Shown: positions 45,673 through 54,798 of the stretch, piece after piece | Layout of the letters: each line of letters starts with the position of its first letter | How positions within the stretch are numbered: the first letter of the stretch is position 1 | DNA from: Pseudorhodobacter turbinis | GTDB taxonomy: Bacteria; Pseudomonadota; Alphaproteobacteria; Rhodobacterales; Rhodobacteraceae | Assembly: GCF_005234135.1 (NCBI RefSeq) | Contig: NZ_CP039965.1 | Span: 806,001 to 870,000, forward strand | DNA: 64,000 nucleotides | Reading direction: 5' to 3' | Notes under the pieces: generated by a model | Databases searched by the model: none | What the model saw: the letters and a program-made list of their open reading frames with translations, nothing else | Told to the model about the DNA's origin: nothing | Made by a program: the position numbers and the translations under genes

Positions 45673-46584
45673 ATGTTTAAGACACGGGAACTAAAGGCCT
45701 TTGACGCCTATATGAAATTGGGCGGGGTCAAGCTGGCCGCAGAACAAATGGATACAAGCCAGCCAATGGTAAGCCGTCTGCTGTCCTCGCTTGAGGCAAA
45801 GGCGGGGTTCGAATTGTTCCAACGCAAACGAAACCGACTCGCCCCCACCGCCGAGGCCTTCCGCTTTCACCAAACAGTCGCACATCATTTGGCCGGTCTG
45901 CGCAATCTGGAACTGGAAGCCAATGCCATCGCCAGCGGGCAGGTCGGGCATTTGGTCATCGCGGCCCAGCCGATTTTTTGCGATACATTTCTGTTGGATG
46001 CGCTGGTCAAATTCCGCAAGAACCACCCCCAAGCCACGGTGCAAATCGCGGATGTGGGCATGGCCGAAATGTTGCGCATGATCAGTGAGCAGCGCTGCGA
46101 TCTGGCCTTTGGTATCACCCTCAATGCCGAGGCCTTCGGCGGCGATGCCCTGTCTTTGGCGCATTGTGAGGCGCAATGCATTCTGCCCAAAGGTCATGCG
46201 CTTGGCGATATGGATGAAATCCCCTTGCCGCGTCTGCGCAAAGAGCTGTTCATCGATCTTGCACAGGGCAGCCCGCTCAGGCGCCGGATCGATCACATGA
46301 TGGAAACCATTCAAGTGCATCGCACCATCGTCGCCGAACTGCGCACCGTTCATAGTATTGTCCGGCTTGTAGAGCGCGGCGAAGGCATCGCCATCATTGA
46401 CCCCACAGCGCATCAGCTTCTTGATCCGGAGCGGGTGACGGTCCACCGTCTGATCCCCGCGATCAACTGGGATATCGCGCGCTTCATTCCCCATGAGCGT
46501 CCGCTCAGCACGGTTGGACAAGCCTTTGCCGAGGCCGTCGCCCATGAAATCGACAGCCTGAAACGCGCCGGTGTCGTATCATGA
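45673..46584 (+). CDS. LysR-family transcriptional regulator
   Basis: 303 residues from ATG 45673 (MFKTRELKAFDAYMKLGGVK), with a winged HTH (LAAEQMDTSQPMVSRLLSSL) and a substrate-binding domain (LVIAAQPIFCDTFLLDALVK). Divergent from tctCBA-argE, so it probably controls that operon in response to the imported substrate or a derivative. Confidence 0.92.
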   Translation: MFKTRELKAFDAYMKLGGVKLAAEQMDTSQPMVSRLLSSLEAKAGFELFQRKRNRLAPTAEAFRFHQTVAHHLAGLRNLELEANAIASGQVGHLVIAAQPIFCDTFLLDALVKFRKNHPQATVQIADVGMAEMLRMISEQRCDLAFGITLNAEAFGGDALSLAHCEAQCILPKGHALGDMDEIPLPRLRKELFIDLAQGSPLRRRIDHMMETIQVHRTIVAELRTVHSIVRLVERGEGIAIIDPTAHQLLDPERVTVHRLIPAINWDIARFIPHERPLSTVGQAFAEAVAHEIDSLKRAGVVS

Positions 46585-46603
46585 AAGGCGTTAGAGCCTT
46601 TCA
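46582..46603 (+). terminator. Stem-loop after the LysR gene
   Basis: TGAAAGGC, loop GTTAGA, GCCTTTCA form a perfect 8-bp stem that begins with the LysR stop codon. The T-run is missing, so its efficiency is uncertain. Confidence 0.4.
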
Positions 46604-47044
46604 CCTCTGGGCGACAGGTAGAAACAGGAATAGCTTCTCAAAACCAACAACAGGTCCGATCCGGTTGCTGTCGCGAATTTTGTTGGAGTTTGAGTGCGGG
46701 CATAGCCTGGACATACCTATGCTGCGAGCGCAGCAAACTGCTGAAACGCGGTGAGGCCGTTGGCATGGATCTGCCCCTTTCGGGTCATTCATGTGCGCGG
46801 TCTCGACCGCAGCCAAGGTAGCCTCGGCAGAATTGAAGGCCTTGAAGCCAAGCATTGGGCCCGTGATCCGCTTTACGAAGCGGTGGTCCTGTTCAATAAT
46901 GTTGTTGAGGTATTTGACCTGCAGGATCTTGATGCTGTTGCCTGAGGGCAACGGATCATCCACGCGTGGCTTGCCATGACTCTTCGGAAAGAACGGCCGC
47001 AGCCGTGCCATCTGCTCTTCGTTCAGCCAGTAAAGATTGCTCAT
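46601..47044 (-). pseudogene. Chimeric remnant: IS5-type N-terminus joined to IS6-family C-terminus
   Basis: The N-terminal part reads MSNLYWLNEEQMARLRPFFP and SHGKPRVDD (an IS5-group transposase). It then switches to IKILQVKYLNNIIEQDHRFV and TGPMLGFKAFNSAEATLAAV, the end of an IS6 transposase. After AHM a frameshift occurs; the true IS6 end GQIHANGLTAFQQFAALAA is visible in another frame. The junction is GATC followed by CGTTGCC-CTCA-GGCAACAG (46930-46949), resembling a palindromic element end. Confidence 0.8.
46930..46949 (-). repeat. Hairpin scar at the IS5/IS6 junction
   Basis: On the minus strand GATC is followed by CGTTGCCCTCAGGCAACAG. GATC-CGTTGCCC is identical to the left boundary of the 37-bp element at 60004-60040 read on its own strand. 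GTTGCC-CTCA-GGCAAC forms a small hairpin. It may be a collapsed element copy; homology beyond eight bases is not shown. Confidence 0.4.
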
Positions 47045-47169
47045 AATTTCCCCCGTGTTCAGGGGGAATTGAATCACGCGCGCCGCCAGTCCTCAACCAA
47101 TTTAATAGGTCTGGAGCCTCTTGCATGGTTCTCTTTGCGATACGTTAATTTTGCGTGAATCTTGTTGGC

Positions 47170-48303
47170 CTAAAGGGAAACACGAACAGCTTCAGTCAGC
47201 ACCTCTATCTGCAACTGGAACGGGTTGGCTTTCATAGATGAAGACGCTTGCGCCAATTTTGCGATGGCCGTTAAGTCATGCCCTGCGAGCCATTTACCCA
47301 ATCGCGGCAATCCCCAATCATCCAATGCCATCTCCAGCCGTTCCAACGCAAAAGACGGGGCGCAGTCCAAGCCGGCTGACAGCCACGCATTTACCTCATC
47401 AAAACGGTCCAGATCAGCCATGTCGGCCTGTGCCGCAGCCTTGTTTGCGCGCAGGATAGGCACCAAAAGGCGACCACAAATCACGCCATGCGGGGCGGGG
47501 GTCATACCGCCAATCACGCTGGCCAGACCATGCACGGCCCCAAGGCCGGAGTTGGCCAGACAAAGCCCGCCAAACAGGCTGACCTCGGCCAGATCGTCGC
47601 GTGCAGCTGGATCTTCACCCCGCATTAGCGTCACTATTGAAACAATTCCCTTCGGAATCGCGTCACGCGCAAGTGCGTCCGTCATGGGATTTGCCCTATT
47701 GCACAAATAGGGTTCAATCACCTGCACCAAAGCATCCATACCCGAGGCCAGTGTTACCCCTTTGGGACAGCCGTCGGTCAGCGCCGGATCAACCAAGGCA
47801 ATATTCGCCAGCATTCGGTTGTCGCGCAAGCTAACCTTGCGACCAAGCACGCCAATAACTGCATTTTTGGTCACCTCTGCCCCAGTGCCCGCGGTCGTTG
47901 GCAGTGCGATAAAGGGAAGTGGTGGCGTTTGCAGCGGCAGACCATCCCCCACCACCTCCAGATGCGCCAAAGGCGGGCTTTTGCTTGGAAGCAGAGCAGC
48001 CAGCGCTTTCCCCAAATCAAGGACAGACCCGCCCCCTACCGCCAAGACCACCTGCGGACTAAAGGCGCGGCATTGCGTTAGCACCGCCTCCAGCGGTGTC
48101 AGTTCCGGCTCACCAATGCCGCGTATCACCAGGACCTCGGCACCTGCCTTGCGCAAAACATCGACGGCATGGTCCGCCCAATCATGCGATCCTCGCACCA
48201 GCAAAACCCGTCGGCCATAGGTCAGTGCAAGGCCCAACGCCTCATCGGCCCGCCCTCTGCCGAAAACAATTCGGCCTGCGGTTGAGAACTCAAATGTATT
48301 CAA
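47170..48303 (-). CDS. Iron-containing alcohol dehydrogenase family protein
   Basis: 377 residues from a TTG overlapping the glpK stop ([20 protein letters not shown]). It has a nucleotide-binding half ([37 protein letters not shown]) and a metal-binding half ([32 protein letters not shown]). It is like maleylacetate reductase and Fe-ADH enzymes. Being last in the glycerol operon suggests oxidation of glycerol or another polyol, or of a C3 aldehyde/alcohol. An ATG 33 bases earlier would overlap glpK further. Confidence 0.85.
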   Translation of the reverse strand: MNTFEFSTAGRIVFGRGRADEALGLALTYGRRVLLVRGSHDWADHAVDVLRKAGAEVLVIRGIGEPELTPLEAVLTQCRAFSPQVVLAVGGGSVLDLGKALAALLPSKSPPLAHLEVVGDGLPLQTPPLPFIALPTTAGTGAEVTKNAVIGVLGRKVSLRDNRMLANIALVDPALTDGCPKGVTLASGMDALVQVIEPYLCNRANPMTDALARDAIPKGIVSIVTLMRGEDPAARDDLAEVSLFGGLCLANSGLGAVHGLASVIGGMTPAPHGVICGRLLVPILRANKAAAQADMADLDRFDEVNAWLSAGLDCAPSFALERLEMALDDWGLPRLGKWLAGHDLTAIAKLAQASSSMKANPFQLQIEVLTEAVRVSL

Positions 48304-49787
48304 AACAGCATCGTCGCGGCGACAGCACGCTCCCATGCGCCGTATTTCGCAGCACGCGTCGTTTCATCCATTTGAGGCACGAATGTTCTGTCCAAGGCCC
48401 AATTGGCGGAAAATCCGGCCTGATCAGGATAAATGCCAGCCCTTTGGCCCGCTAACCACGCGGCCCCAAGCGCGGTTGTTTCGCGCACCGTGGGACGGTC
48501 TACCTTTGCGCCAATGATATCCGCCAAAAATTGCATGGACCAATCCGAGGCCGTCATCCCACCATCCACCCGAAGCGTTGGCTGCGTTCCCGTGGTCGCC
48601 CAGTCCGCGTGCATCGCCTCAAGCAGATCACGCGTTTGATACCCTACAGATTCAAGGGCAGCCCGGGCCATCTCGGCCGGACCGGACGCGCGGGTCAGCC
48701 CAAACACCGCGCCGCGGCATTCCGCATTCCAATAGGGCGCGCCCAGCCCGACAAAAGCAGGCACCAGCACGACGCTCTGCGACGGGTCTGCCTTTTCGGC
48801 CAAGGGTTGCGTTTCACTGGCTTCACGAATAATTTTCAGGCCATCACGCAGCCACTGCACCACAGCCCCAGCGATGAAAATTGATCCTTCGAGCGCATAG
48901 GTAGGCTTCCCATCCAGTTGATAGGCAATAGTTGTCAGCAAACGATGCGCTGACGTGACCGCCTTGTCGCCCGTGTTCAGCAACGCAAAACACCCTGTTC
49001 CATAGGTCGACTTCATCATGCCAGGGGCAAAACAGGCCTGCCCTACAGTCGCGGCTTGTTGATCCCCAGCCACACCCAATATCGGGATCGCGCGCCCAAA
49101 CAGATCAGGCTCTGTCATGCCGAAATCAGCCGCGCAATCCTTAACCTCGGGCAACATGTTCATTGGAATATCAAACAAATCACAGATGGTTTTGCTCCAC
49201 CGCCCTTTGTGAATGTCATAGAGCAAGGTCCGCGCTGCATTGGTCGCATCGGTTGCATGCACCGCACCACCAGTAAGTTTCCAAATCAAAAAGCTATCTA
49301 CCGTGCCAAACAACAGTTCACCGCGCCGTGCCTTTTCCCGCGCACCCTGTACATTGTCCAAAAGCCATTTCAGCTTCGTTCCGGAAAAATAGGGGTCTGC
49401 CAGCAGTCCGGTGCGGGCGGAAATCATCTTGTCATGGCCTGCGTCGCGTAATGTGCGGCAATACTCCGACGTGCGCCGATCTTGCCAAACGATCGCGTTG
49501 TAAATGGGCTGGCCGGTTGTACGGTCCCAGACGATCGTTGTTTCGCGCTGGTTTGTGATCCCGATCGCGGCAATATTTTCCGCGCCAAGCTCGGCCTTTG
49601 CAATTGCGGCCCGCGCAGTCCGCGCAGTGGTAGACCACAGGTCAGAGGGATCATGCTCTACCCAACCGCCTTGTGGAAAGTACTGGGGGAACTCTTCTTG
49701 TACGGTTGCAACAGTCTGCATCGCGCCATTAAAGATAATCGCGCGACTTGATGTTGTGCCCTGATCAATCGCAAGAATATGGCTCAT
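48300..49787 (-). CDS. glpK: Glycerol kinase
   Basis: 495 residues from ATG 49787 ([19 protein letters not shown]). FGGY-family motifs are [38 protein letters not shown] and [20 protein letters not shown]. It makes sn-glycerol 3-phosphate from imported glycerol in the cytoplasm. The stop TGA overlaps the TTG of the Fe-ADH gene. The hairpin upstream separates it from the binding-protein gene. Confidence 0.95.
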   Translation of the reverse strand: MSHILAIDQGTTSSRAIIFNGAMQTVATVQEEFPQYFPQGGWVEHDPSDLWSTTARTARAAIAKAELGAENIAAIGITNQRETTIVWDRTTGQPIYNAIVWQDRRTSEYCRTLRDAGHDKMISARTGLLADPYFSGTKLKWLLDNVQGAREKARRGELLFGTVDSFLIWKLTGGAVHATDATNAARTLLYDIHKGRWSKTICDLFDIPMNMLPEVKDCAADFGMTEPDLFGRAIPILGVAGDQQAATVGQACFAPGMMKSTYGTGCFALLNTGDKAVTSAHRLLTTIAYQLDGKPTYALEGSIFIAGAVVQWLRDGLKIIREASETQPLAEKADPSQSVVLVPAFVGLGAPYWNAECRGAVFGLTRASGPAEMARAALESVGYQTRDLLEAMHADWATTGTQPTLRVDGGMTASDWSMQFLADIIGAKVDRPTVRETTALGAAWLAGQRAGIYPDQAGFSANWALDRTFVPQMDETTRAAKYGAWERAVAATMLF

Positions 49788-49896
49788 ACCGTTCCCTTGA
49801 TTTTTGCGTTGCGTCGGCCCCACCCAATTATAAATAGCCCCGCAGATACGCATGGCCCAGCTGTTCGACGGCAGAGATATTTACAAGCGGATGAGT

Positions 49897-49922
49897 GGGG
49901 GCAAGGTCGAAACCCTGCCCCC
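49897..49922 (-). terminator. GC-rich hairpin between binding protein and glpK genes
   Basis: GGGGGCA (49897-49903) pairs with TGCCCCC (49916-49922), extended inward by three more pairs after one mismatch. It lies 11 bases past the binding-protein stop (minus strand). It may reduce glpK expression relative to the abundant binding protein or protect the upstream mRNA. No U-tract follows. Confidence 0.55.
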
Positions 49923-49932
49923 AGCCGTCATT

Positions 49933-51654
49933 TTACTGCCAGGATTTGATCAGCTCATCATAGCTGACGGTTTCACCCTGCGGCTTTTCATTTGCAATTT
50001 TGGCAACGGGCGCACCGGGTGCATCCAGCCATTCCTGTGGGTCTTTTGGCTCGTTCATCTTCGGGCCTATGTCACCTTGAATGCCTGCGCGTTCAATCCG
50101 CTCCATCACCCTTTCTTGCTCAGCACACAAAGCATCAAGCGCTTCTTGAGGGGTTTTTGCACCTGACATAGCATCGCCGATGTTCTGCCACCACAACTGT
50201 GCCAGCTTTGGATAATCGGGAATATTGGTGCCAGTTGGCGACCACGCCACACGCGCGGGCGAGCGGTAGAATTCGACCAACCCACCCAGTTCCGGCGCGC
50301 GCTTGGTAAAGCTTTCATCCTGAATCGTGGATTCACGGATGAACGTCAGGCCCACATGGGCTTTCTTTACATCCACTGTCTTGGAGGTGACGAACTGCGC
50401 ATAGAGCCAAGCCGCCTTTGCACGGTCAACAGGCGTTGATTTCATCAACGTCCACGACCCCACATCCTGATAACCAACTTTGGTCCCTTCTTGCCAATAG
50501 GCGCCGTGCGGGGATGGGGCCATGCGCCATTTTGGCGTGCCATCCTCGTTCATCACAGGCAATCCGGGCTTTACCATATCGGCGGTGAAGGCGGTGTACC
50601 AAAACATCTGCTGTGCAATCTGACCCTGCGCCGGAACCGGGCCTGCCTCGCCAAAGGTCATGCCTGCCGCTTCCGGCGGGGTGTATTTGTTCAGCCAGTC
50701 GATTGCCTTGGTGACTGCATAAACGGCCGCGGCATCATTGGTGGCACCACCCCGATTGACACAGGATCCCACGGGCTGCGAGGCTTCGTTCACCCGAATG
50801 CCCCATTCATCCACTGGCAGGCCATTCGGCGTGCCAGCATCGCCCATGCCCGCCATGGACATCCACGCATCGGTATAACGCCAGCCGAGCGAGGGGTCTT
50901 TTTTGCCGTAGTCCATATTGCCCCAAGCCGATTTCGGCCCGCCGATGGCGGACATATCGCGCCCGGTAAAGAACTCGGCAATATCTTCATAGGCCGACCA
51001 GTTGACCGGAACGCCCAGATCATAGCCATATTTTTCTTTGAACGCCGCTTTTGTCGGCTCGTCATTGAACCAGTCGTACCGGAACCAGTAAAGGTTCGCG
51101 AACTGCTGTGACGGCAGCTGGTACAATTTACCATCCGGCGCGGTGGTGAACTGCAACCCGATGAAATCGTTCAAATCCAGCGTAGGCGATGTCACATCCG
51201 CCCCTTCGCCCGCCATCCAGTCGGTCAGGTTGCGCACTTGCTGATAGCGCCAATGCGTGCCGATCAGATCAGAGTCGTTGGTATAGGCGTCATAGATGTT
51301 TTCACCTGACTGCATCTGGGTTTGCAGCTTTTCCACCACATCGCCTTCACCAATCAGATCATGGGTAATTTTGATGCCCGTGATCTTGGTAAAAGCATCA
51401 GCCAGGACCTTGGCTTCATATTCATGCGTGGTGATCGTTTCGGATACCACCTTGATTTCCATCCCGGCCATCGGTTTGGCTGCGTCGATGAACCATTGCA
51501 TTTCTGCCTCTTGGTCCGCACGGCTCAGCGAAGAAAGTTCGCCGATTTCCGCATCCAGAAAGGCCTTGGCCGCATCCATATCGGCAAATGCCGGGGCCGA
51601 GAGCAGTATCAGCGCAGCCCCCATCGCCGTAGTAGACAAATGTCTCAATTTCAT
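49933..51654 (-). CDS. Glycerol ABC transporter substrate-binding protein (GlpV-like)
   Basis: 573 residues with a signal peptide (MKLRHLSTTAMGAALILLSA), longer than typical sugar-binding proteins, as in rhizobial GlpV. Inner landmarks include ITGIKITHDLIGEGDVVEKL, FRYDWFNDEP and DVGSWTLMKSTPVDRAKAAW. It binds the ligand (glycerol, by context with glpK and glpD) in the periplasm. It has a 100-bp gap to the small membrane protein gene upstream. Confidence 0.9.
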   Translation of the reverse strand: MKLRHLSTTAMGAALILLSAPAFADMDAAKAFLDAEIGELSSLSRADQEAEMQWFIDAAKPMAGMEIKVVSETITTHEYEAKVLADAFTKITGIKITHDLIGEGDVVEKLQTQMQSGENIYDAYTNDSDLIGTHWRYQQVRNLTDWMAGEGADVTSPTLDLNDFIGLQFTTAPDGKLYQLPSQQFANLYWFRYDWFNDEPTKAAFKEKYGYDLGVPVNWSAYEDIAEFFTGRDMSAIGGPKSAWGNMDYGKKDPSLGWRYTDAWMSMAGMGDAGTPNGLPVDEWGIRVNEASQPVGSCVNRGGATNDAAAVYAVTKAIDWLNKYTPPEAAGMTFGEAGPVPAQGQIAQQMFWYTAFTADMVKPGLPVMNEDGTPKWRMAPSPHGAYWQEGTKVGYQDVGSWTLMKSTPVDRAKAAWLYAQFVTSKTVDVKKAHVGLTFIRESTIQDESFTKRAPELGGLVEFYRSPARVAWSPTGTNIPDYPKLAQLWWQNIGDAMSGAKTPQEALDALCAEQERVMERIERAGIQGDIGPKMNEPKDPQEWLDAPGAPVAKIANEKPQGETVSYDELIKSWQ

Positions 51655-51754
51655 CTCGTTCCTCCCTTAGAACAGGTTTCGATTAGTTTGTCAGTTCAGG
51701 TGGTCCCATTGGTCTTGCACATCCACGGGGCCGTCGTCTTCTTGTCTGCGCAGC

Positions 51755-52027
51755 CTATACCCAGCGAAACACTGCTGCCGCATAAACAGCACAGACAACC
51801 AATGCCCCCCATTGGGACGCATCAACCAAGCCCAGCCAGCCCAAATTCAAAAAGGCCGAGCCGAGAAGCGTGATGAACAACCGATCACCCCGCGTTGTTT
51901 CAATTCCCAGCACACCGACACGTGGTGTTTCGGGGTATTTGATCGCCAGCACCGTAAAGGTGATCAACAGGCTGGCGATAATTACAAAAAAGGTTGCCGT
52001 GGGGCCGGTCCAAGCCATCCAGTCCAT
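51755..52027 (-). CDS. Small membrane protein of the glycerol transporter (GlpU-like, DUF2160)
   Basis: 90 residues from ATG 52027 (MDWMAWTGPTATFFVIIASL) with about three membrane helices. It overlaps the region right after the permease stop, with one base between. The position between a permease and the binding protein matches the glpU gene of rhizobial glycerol operons. Its exact role is not known. Confidence 0.85.
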   Translation of the reverse strand: MDWMAWTGPTATFFVIIASLLITFTVLAIKYPETPRVGVLGIETTRGDRLFITLLGSAFLNLGWLGLVDASQWGALVVCAVYAAAVFRWV

Positions 52028-52028
52028 A

Positions 52029-52847
52029 TCAAACCCTCCCCAGGGCAAAGCCCTTGGCAATGTAGTTGCGCACAAAGTAAATCACCAAAGCGCCCGGAAC
52101 GATCGTCAGGATGCCGGCGGCGGCCAGGACGCCCCAATCCATACCACTGGCTGAAACCGTGCGGGTCATGGTGGCCGCAATCGGCTTGGCATCCACCGCC
52201 GTCAAAGTCCGCGAGAGCAGCAGTTCAACCCATGAAAACATAAAGCAGAAAAACGCGGCCACCCCGATCCCGCTCGCGATCAGCGGGGTAAAGATGCGGA
52301 TAAAAAAGCGCGGAAAGGAATAGCCGTCGATATAAGCGGTTTCGTCGATCTCCTTTGGCACGCCCCGCATGAAGCCTTCCAAAATCCAAACCGCCAATGG
52401 CACGTTGAACAGACAATGCGCCAAAGCCACCGCGATGTGCGTATCAAACAGCCCGACAGATGAGTAGAGCTGAAAGAAGGGCAGCGCAAATACGGCAGGC
52501 GGGGCCATGCGGTTGGTGAGCAGCCAGAAAAACAGATGCTTGTCACCCATGAAGCTGTAGCGGCTAAAGGCATAGGCGGCCGGCAGCGCCACGGCCAAGC
52601 TGATCACCGTGTTCATCACAACATAAATCAAGCTGTTGATATAGCCCATGTACCAGCTAGCGTCGGTCAGAATCACGATATAGTTGGCAAAGGTCAGATC
52701 CTGGGGCCAAAGCGAGAAACTGCCCAGAATTTCTTGATTGGTTTTCAGGCTCATGTTCAGCAGCCAATAGATCGGCAGCAATAAGAACAGCAGGTAAAGA
52801 CCCATCACAAGGGTGGACCCATTGATGCCAAGACGTTTGTTCATCAC
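52029..52847 (-). CDS. Glycerol ABC transporter permease 2 (GlpQ-like)
   Basis: 272 residues with six membrane helices and the binding-protein-dependent permease EAA loop (WILEGFMRGVPKEIDETAYI, then DGYSFPRFFIRIFTPLI). It overlaps the preceding permease gene by 4 bp. It forms the channel with the other permease. Confidence 0.93.
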   Translation of the reverse strand: MMNKRLGINGSTLVMGLYLLFLLLPIYWLLNMSLKTNQEILGSFSLWPQDLTFANYIVILTDASWYMGYINSLIYVVMNTVISLAVALPAAYAFSRYSFMGDKHLFFWLLTNRMAPPAVFALPFFQLYSSVGLFDTHIAVALAHCLFNVPLAVWILEGFMRGVPKEIDETAYIDGYSFPRFFIRIFTPLIASGIGVAAFFCFMFSWVELLLSRTLTAVDAKPIAATMTRTVSASGMDWGVLAAAGILTIVPGALVIYFVRNYIAKGFALGRV

Positions 52848-53716
52848 ACACCATCCCTTTTATCCATTGTCGTCATGACCGTGTAGAAAACCCATGAAAT
52901 CAGCATTATAACAAGGAAATACATCAGGCTGAATGCCGCCGCAGGTCCAAGGTCAAACTGCCCGATCGCCATTTTTACCAGATCAATCGACAGGAAGGTC
53001 GTCGCATTGCCCGGCCCGCCCCCCGTGACCACAAAAGGTTCGGTATAGATCATGAAACTGTCCATAAAGCGGAGCAGGATCGCGATCATCAACACCCCAG
53101 CCATTTTCGGCAGCTCGATATAACGGAACACGGCCCAGCGGCTGGCCTGATCAATCTTGGCCGCCTGATAATAGGCATCGGGGATGGATTGCAGCCCAGC
53201 ATAAGCAAGCAACGCCACCAATGATGTCCAGTGCCACACATCCATCACAATGACCGTGACCCATGCAGCAAAAATATCCTGCGTGTAATTGTAGCTGATC
53301 CCGATCTTATCAAGCGTATAGCCCAGCAATCCAATATCCACCCGCCCGAAAATCTGCCAGATGGTGCCGACCACGTTCCAAGGGATCAGCAGCGGCAACG
53401 ACATCAACACTAGGCAGAATGAGGCCCAGAACCCGCGCTTTGGCATATTCAGCGCGATGAAAATGCCCAGAGGCACCTCAATTGCCAGAATGATGCCAGA
53501 AAACAGCAATTGCCGACCAAGCGCGTCCCACATCCGTTCGGAATGCAGCATTTCGTCGAACCACTCCAGCCCCGTCCAGAAAAACTGGTTGTTGCCGAAT
53601 GTGTCTTGCACCGAATAATTCACTACGGTCATCAAGGGGATAACGGCGGAAAACGCCACCAGAAGCAGAACCGGCAGGACTAAAAACCATGCCTTTTGAT
53701 TGACAGTTTTGTTCAT
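52844..53716 (-). CDS. Glycerol ABC transporter permease 1 (GlpP-like)
   Basis: 290 residues, six membrane helices, with the EAA-type segment AGLQSIPDAYYQAAKIDQAS then RWAVFRYIELPKMAGVLM. It starts inside the end of the second ATPase gene (4-bp overlap). It is the MalF-like half of the channel. Confidence 0.93.
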   Translation of the reverse strand: MNKTVNQKAWFLVLPVLLLVAFSAVIPLMTVVNYSVQDTFGNNQFFWTGLEWFDEMLHSERMWDALGRQLLFSGIILAIEVPLGIFIALNMPKRGFWASFCLVLMSLPLLIPWNVVGTIWQIFGRVDIGLLGYTLDKIGISYNYTQDIFAAWVTVIVMDVWHWTSLVALLAYAGLQSIPDAYYQAAKIDQASRWAVFRYIELPKMAGVLMIAILLRFMDSFMIYTEPFVVTGGGPGNATTFLSIDLVKMAIGQFDLGPAAAFSLMYFLVIMLISWVFYTVMTTMDKRDGV

Positions 53717-54795
53717 GCCGCATCCTTTCCGTTGGGTGCCACGCGCCAGTCATTGGCGTAAATATTAATGCCTTCAGGCGCGAAATGAACAGCGTTCACA
53801 TCAGCAGGGATAGGCGTGCTTTCGCCCAGAATGGCCGAGATCTCGCGCCCTTCCACATCCAACCGGACGATTTTGTGGCGGCCCACATCCTCGACGCGGC
53901 GAATACGCGCGGGGATGCCGCCTGTTGTGGACAGCCGCACGAATTCGGGCCGCACACCCAGTTCCACCTTGCCGCTAGCGGTGTAATGCGCGCCCAGATC
54001 CACGCTGTGCCCCGCGACCTGCGCGCGATTGCCTGCCACATCGGCGGGCAGCACGTTCATCCCCGGCGATCCAATGAAATATCCCACAAAGGTATGCGCC
54101 GGGCGTTCGAACAATTCCTGCGGTGTGCCGATCTGAACCACTCGGCCGTCATACATCACGACCACCTTGTCGGCGAATGTCAGCGCTTCGGTCTGGTCAT
54201 GGGTGACATAGATCATCGTATGGCCGAAATCATGGTGCAATTGCTTAAGCTGCGTGCGCAATTCCCATTTCATATGCGGGTCGATCACGGTAAGCGGCTC
54301 ATCAAACAGCAGTGCATTCACATCCTTGCGTACCATGCCCCGCCCCAGGCTGATCTTTTGTTTCACATCCGCTGTCAGCCCGCGCGCCTTGCGATTTAAC
54401 ATATCCTCCATACCGATCATGCGCGCAATTTCTTGAACACGCTCGGCGATATAGGCCTCATCGCGGCCGCGATTGCGTAACGGGAATGCCAGATTATCGC
54501 GCACTGTCATCGTGTCGTAAACGACAGGAAACTGAAATACCTGTGCGATATTGCGCTCGGCGGTTGGGGCATGGGTCACATCCTTGTCATCAAACAAGAT
54601 GCGGCCTTGGCTGGGGTGCAACAACCCCGAAATAATGTTCAGCAAGGTAGATTTGCCGCAGCCTGAGGAACCGAGAAGCGCATAGGCCTCACCATCGACC
54701 CAATCATGGTTCAGCTCTTTAAGGGCGTAATCCTCTTCGGATTTCGGGTTGGCCAAATAGGAATGGGCCAGATTATCAAGCGTGATCTTTGCCAT
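53713..54795 (-). CDS. Glycerol ABC transporter ATPase 2 (GlpT-like)
   Basis: 360 residues of the MalK/UgpC type: Walker A LLGSSGCGKSTLLN (about residue 40), Walker B NALLFDEPLTVID and the switch histidine in MIYVTHDQTEAL. The ABC signature, normally LSGGQ, is degenerate (LTADVKQKISLGRG). A C-terminal TOBE region follows. With GlpS it forms an asymmetric ATPase pair. Three bases separate it from GlpS. Confidence 0.92.
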   Translation of the reverse strand: MAKITLDNLAHSYLANPKSEEDYALKELNHDWVDGEAYALLGSSGCGKSTLLNIISGLLHPSQGRILFDDKDVTHAPTAERNIAQVFQFPVVYDTMTVRDNLAFPLRNRGRDEAYIAERVQEIARMIGMEDMLNRKARGLTADVKQKISLGRGMVRKDVNALLFDEPLTVIDPHMKWELRTQLKQLHHDFGHTMIYVTHDQTEALTFADKVVVMYDGRVVQIGTPQELFERPAHTFVGYFIGSPGMNVLPADVAGNRAQVAGHSVDLGAHYTASGKVELGVRPEFVRLSTTGGIPARIRRVEDVGRHKIVRLDVEGREISAILGESTPIPADVNAVHFAPEGINIYANDWRVAPNGKDAA

Positions 54796-54798
54796 ATC

